Part shown: one piece after another, positions 4,930-6,972 of the stretch
How positions within the stretch are numbered: position 1 is the stretch's first letter
Layout: each line of letters opens with the position of its first letter
NCBI GenBank assembly: GCA_029859185.1
Contig: JAOUDR010000139.1
Coordinates: 1 to 6,972, forward strand
Direction: 5' to 3'
Source: Gemmatimonadota bacterium
GTDB taxonomy: Bacteria > Gemmatimonadota > Gemmatimonadetes > Gemmatimonadales > GWC2-71-9
DNA: 6,972 nucleotides
Made by a program: the position numbers and the translations under genes
Notes under the pieces: model-generated
Database searches by the model: none
What the model was told of the DNA's origin: nothing
Seen by the model: the letters and a program-made list of their open reading frames with translations, nothing else

Positions 4930-6972
4930 CCCGGATCGTCCGGCCTCGGCCGGTGTGCGGAGTTCGCGCGGCGAGCGCTGCTGCCGGGCCTCGTGCTGGT
5001 GGCCGCCGCGGCCTGCGCCGACTACGTCCTGGGGCCGCAGCCACCGGGGCGTGAGCCCCGTGCCGTCCGGCTCAGCGTCGTGCAGGTGATCATCGACGAC
5101 GGCCAGACCTCCCAGCTCGCCGCCACGGTGCTCGACCAGCAGGGCCTCCCGTTCGACGCGGTCCCGGACGGGATTACCCTGTCGTGGACCAGCTCGGACG
5201 AGACGGTCGTGACGGTCGATGCCACCGGCCTCGTGACGGGGGCGGCCCCCGGCACCGCCCAAGTGACGGTCACGGCAGCGGGCGGCGGCGGGCTCGAGGC
5301 GAGCGTCGCGGCCGGCGTCATCGTCCAACCGGTTCCCACCGCGATCGTCGTCGCGGGCGGCGATGGACAGGCCGGAACGGTGGGCGATCCGCTGGCGGAC
5401 AGCCTGCGCGTGCAGGTGAGGGATCGCCTGGGGAACGGGGTGCCCGGTGTCGCGGTCGATTTCGCGGTGAGCGCGGGTGGCGGCGTCCTGTCGGCGGCCG
5501 CCGACACGACCGGCCCGACCGGCGAGGCGGCCGTCCGCTATACGCTCGGCACGGTCACCGGGCCCAACACGGTCGCCGCCACGACCACCAGGCTGCCCCA
5601 GACGTCCGCGACGTTCACGGCCACCGGACAGGCGGGGGCCGTGAACGGTCTCCGGTCACTGACCGGTGACGCGCAGGCCGGGGACCCGGGCACCGTGTTG
5701 CCGGCCCCCCTCGTGGCGCTCGTGACCGACCGGTTCGACAACGGTGTGGCGGGCGTCACGGTCAACTGGCAGGTGACGGCTGGCGGCGGGACCGTGGATG
5801 CGCCCGCGTCCGTGACCGACGCAGCGGGGCAGGCTGCGGTGTCGTGGACCCTCGGAGCCGCCGGGCAGCCACAGACGGTTCGCGCCGACGTCGCCGGACT
5901 GCTGACGACCACGTTTTCCGCGACCGCGCAGTCAGCGGTGGCCTCGGTGGACGTGACGCCGGCGACGGCGACGCTCACCGCCGGGAGCACACAGCAGTTC
6001 ACCGCCACGCCGCGCGATGCAGGCGGGAACCCGCTCACGGGCCGGACGGTCACCTGGAACACGAGCGACGGAACGGTCGCGACGATCGATGGCACCGGCC
6101 TGCTGGCGGCGGTGGCGCCGGGCACGGCGACGGTGACGGCGACGGTGGAGGGTGTGAATGGGGCGGCGAGTGTCACGGTGTCGGCCGTGCCGGTGGCAAG
6201 CGTGGACGTGACGCCGCCGACCGCGACCATCGCGTCCGGCACGACGCAGCAGTACACGGCGACGCCGCGCGATGCGGGCGGGAATCCGCTCACGGGCCGG
6301 ACGGTCACGTGGGGGTCGAGTAACACGGCGGTGGCCACCGTTGATGGCGCGGGGCTGGTCCAAGGCGCGTTGATCGGGACCGCGACGATCACCGCGACCG
6401 CGGAGGGCGTGGACGGGACCGCGACAGTGACGGTGACGGTGGGCGCGCCGAGCCAACTGGCGTTCACAGTCCAGCCGAGCAACGCACTTATCGGCCAGGT
6501 GATCACCCCGGCGGTTGAAGTGGCGGTACGGGACGCGGCAGGGAACGTGGTGCCGACGCTCGCGGATCCGATCACGGTGGCGATTGGGAACAATCCGGGT
6601 GGAGCGACGCTGGGTGGCACGACGGACATCGTTGTGGTGGGTGGGGTAGCGACGTTTGCGGACCTGAGTCTCGACGCCACCGGCACGGGTTACACGCTGG
6701 TGGCGAGTGCGCCGGGGCTCACGGGAGCGACGAGCGCGGCGTTCGCTGTGACGGCGACTGCCGGTGGAACCGTGGCGTGGATCAACCCGGCGGGTGGAAG
6801 CTGGAACGTTGGCGCCAACTGGAGCACGGGCACGGTGCCCAGCCCGGCCGATACGGCGGTGATCGACCTGGCGGGCACCTACACGGTGACCGAGGTGGAC
6901 GCCGTCGTGACGGTGGGACGGCTCGTGGTGGGTGACCAGGGCTCGAGTGGTGAGCAGATGACGTTGGCTGTC
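4924..6972 (+). CDS. Large Ig-like (Big_2/Big_1-type) surface lipoprotein, 3' partial, GTG start
   Basis: Open for 683 codons to the right edge with no stop. The N-terminus has RR at 16-17, a hydrophobic segment from 18 and a lipobox AAAAC with Cys31, so signal peptidase II processing and lipid anchoring are predicted. Ala at +2 favours outer-membrane sorting if Lol rules apply. Domains in order: Big_2-like 47-137; two Big_1/invasin-like units at about 140-239 and 240-338, each with an A-G-G-G strand, a T-G or D-A-A-G turn and a T-L-G strand; two near-identical Big_2 units at 339-423 and 424-509; a further Ig-like unit at about 510-612 (LAFTVQPS...AAGN); and from 613 a W-x-x-x-x-NWSxGxVP motif (N632, W633, S634, G636, P639) that often opens beta-helical or repeat passenger regions. 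There is no Met between the start and residue 679, and no Cys after Cys31. This is adhesin- or filament-like architecture, with ligand unknown. The unseen C-terminus could hold the functional tip. It follows the barrel gene by 11 bases. Confidence 0.88.
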   Translation, partial: MVPGSSGLGRCAEFARRALLPGLVLVAAAACADYVLGPQPPGREPRAVRLSVVQVIIDDGQTSQLAATVLDQQGLPFDAVPDGITLSWTSSDETVVTVDATGLVTGAAPGTAQVTVTAAGGGGLEASVAAGVIVQPVPTAIVVAGGDGQAGTVGDPLADSLRVQVRDRLGNGVPGVAVDFAVSAGGGVLSAAADTTGPTGEAAVRYTLGTVTGPNTVAATTTRLPQTSATFTATGQAGAVNGLRSLTGDAQAGDPGTVLPAPLVALVTDRFDNGVAGVTVNWQVTAGGGTVDAPASVTDAAGQAAVSWTLGAAGQPQTVRADVAGLLTTTFSATAQSAVASVDVTPATATLTAGSTQQFTATPRDAGGNPLTGRTVTWNTSDGTVATIDGTGLLAAVAPGTATVTATVEGVNGAASVTVSAVPVASVDVTPPTATIASGTTQQYTATPRDAGGNPLTGRTVTWGSSNTAVATVDGAGLVQGALIGTATITATAEGVDGTATVTVTVGAPSQLAFTVQPSNALIGQVITPAVEVAVRDAAGNVVPTLADPITVAIGNNPGGATLGGTTDIVVVGGVATFADLSLDATGTGYTLVASAPGLTGATSAAFAVTATAGGTVAWINPAGGSWNVGANWSTGTVPSPADTAVIDLAGTYTVTEVDAVVTVGRLVVGDQGSSGEQMTLAV
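5341..5937 (+). repeat. Two tandem Big_1/invasin-like Ig domains
   Basis: Units at about 5341-5640 and 5641-5937 in the lipoprotein gene. They share G-D-(G/A)-Q-A-G near the start, then D-R-(L/F)-(G/D)-N-G-V, V-(S/T)-A-G-G-G, a (T-G-P-T-G / T-D-A-A-G) turn followed by (E/Q)-A-A-V, T-L-G, and a closing F-(T/S)-A-T-(G/A)-Q. Such domains form rigid extracellular stalks in intimin/invasin-type proteins; that role is inferred here. Confidence 0.75.
5938..6450 (+). repeat. Two tandem Big_2 domains, 85 and 86 residues, with a near-identical core
   Basis: Unit 1 is 5938-6192 (255 bases) and unit 2 is 6193-6450. Both start VASVDVTP and contain TPRDAGGNPLTGRTVTW. The core DNA at 6001-6057 and 6256-6312 matches at 52 of 57 bases by eye, and all five differences are synonymous third positions. 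Flanking parts of the units are much more diverged. Confidence 0.9.
6124..6147 (+). repeat. Perfect 12-bp tandem duplication
   Basis: ACGGCGACGGTG occurs twice in direct succession, encoding TATVTATV in the last strand of a Big_2 domain. It is in frame, so copy-number change would lengthen or shorten a beta strand without a frameshift. A related imperfect 6-bp x3 run encoding TVTVTV lies at 6424-6441. Confidence 0.85.

Noticed and set aside
5184..5669. Same-strand ATG open frame of 161 codons inside the Ig-like gene
   Set aside because: Its Gly/Arg/His-rich composition is that of a frame-shifted reading of the Ig-like domains.
5938..6450. CRISPR-like or mobile direct repeats
   Set aside because: The 255-base periodicity is in frame and matches whole Ig-like domains; there are no short constant repeats with unique spacers, and no inverted ends.
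5538..6686. Antisense open frame of 382 codons opposite the Ig-like gene
   Set aside because: Its Val/Thr/Ala/Pro repeats are the reverse complement of the sense Ig-like repeats; the sense frame has a lipobox and coherent domains.

Overview
The window is a GC-rich (about 70% by eye), fully coding, single-strand stretch from what looks like a diderm bacterium. The four genes lie head to tail on the + strand, with essentially no room between them for promoters or terminators, so they look like the middle of one long operon. The GC content, Ala/Arg/Val-rich coding, an outer-membrane beta-barrel, a lipoprotein signal and Big_2/Big_1-type surface repeats fit a high-GC environmental Gram-negative. 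Gemmatimonadota is my best guess, but no marker gene is present, so this rests on style only.

Layout: (1) 1-1281, the 3' part of a gene for a tandem fibronectin type III (FN3) protein: the tail of one FN3 domain plus four complete ones, with the start upstream of the window. (2) 1278-3236, a complete 652-residue secreted TPR protein with a signal peptide. (3) 3233-4912, a complete 559-residue protein with a signal peptide, beta-barrel character and a C-terminal Phe, probably an outer-membrane protein. (4) 4924-6972, a large GTG-initiated lipoprotein built of bacterial Ig-like domains and running off the right edge. This fourth gene has no in-frame ATG until codon 679, so an ATG-only gene search would miss it.

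Genes 1/2 and 2/3 overlap by the four bases ATGA. Genes 3 and 4 are separated by 11 bases that hold a GGGAG ribosome-binding site. This tight packing implies coupled expression at fixed stoichiometry.

Taken together, all four products appear to be exported: an FN3 array, a periplasmic TPR scaffold, an outer-membrane barrel and a lipid-anchored Ig-like filament. All are free of cysteine outside the signal regions, apart from the predicted lipid-attachment Cys. The inferred role is a cell-envelope assembly that exports, anchors or displays a surface fibre or adhesin. No enzyme, regulator, RNA gene, mobile element or CRISPR array was seen.
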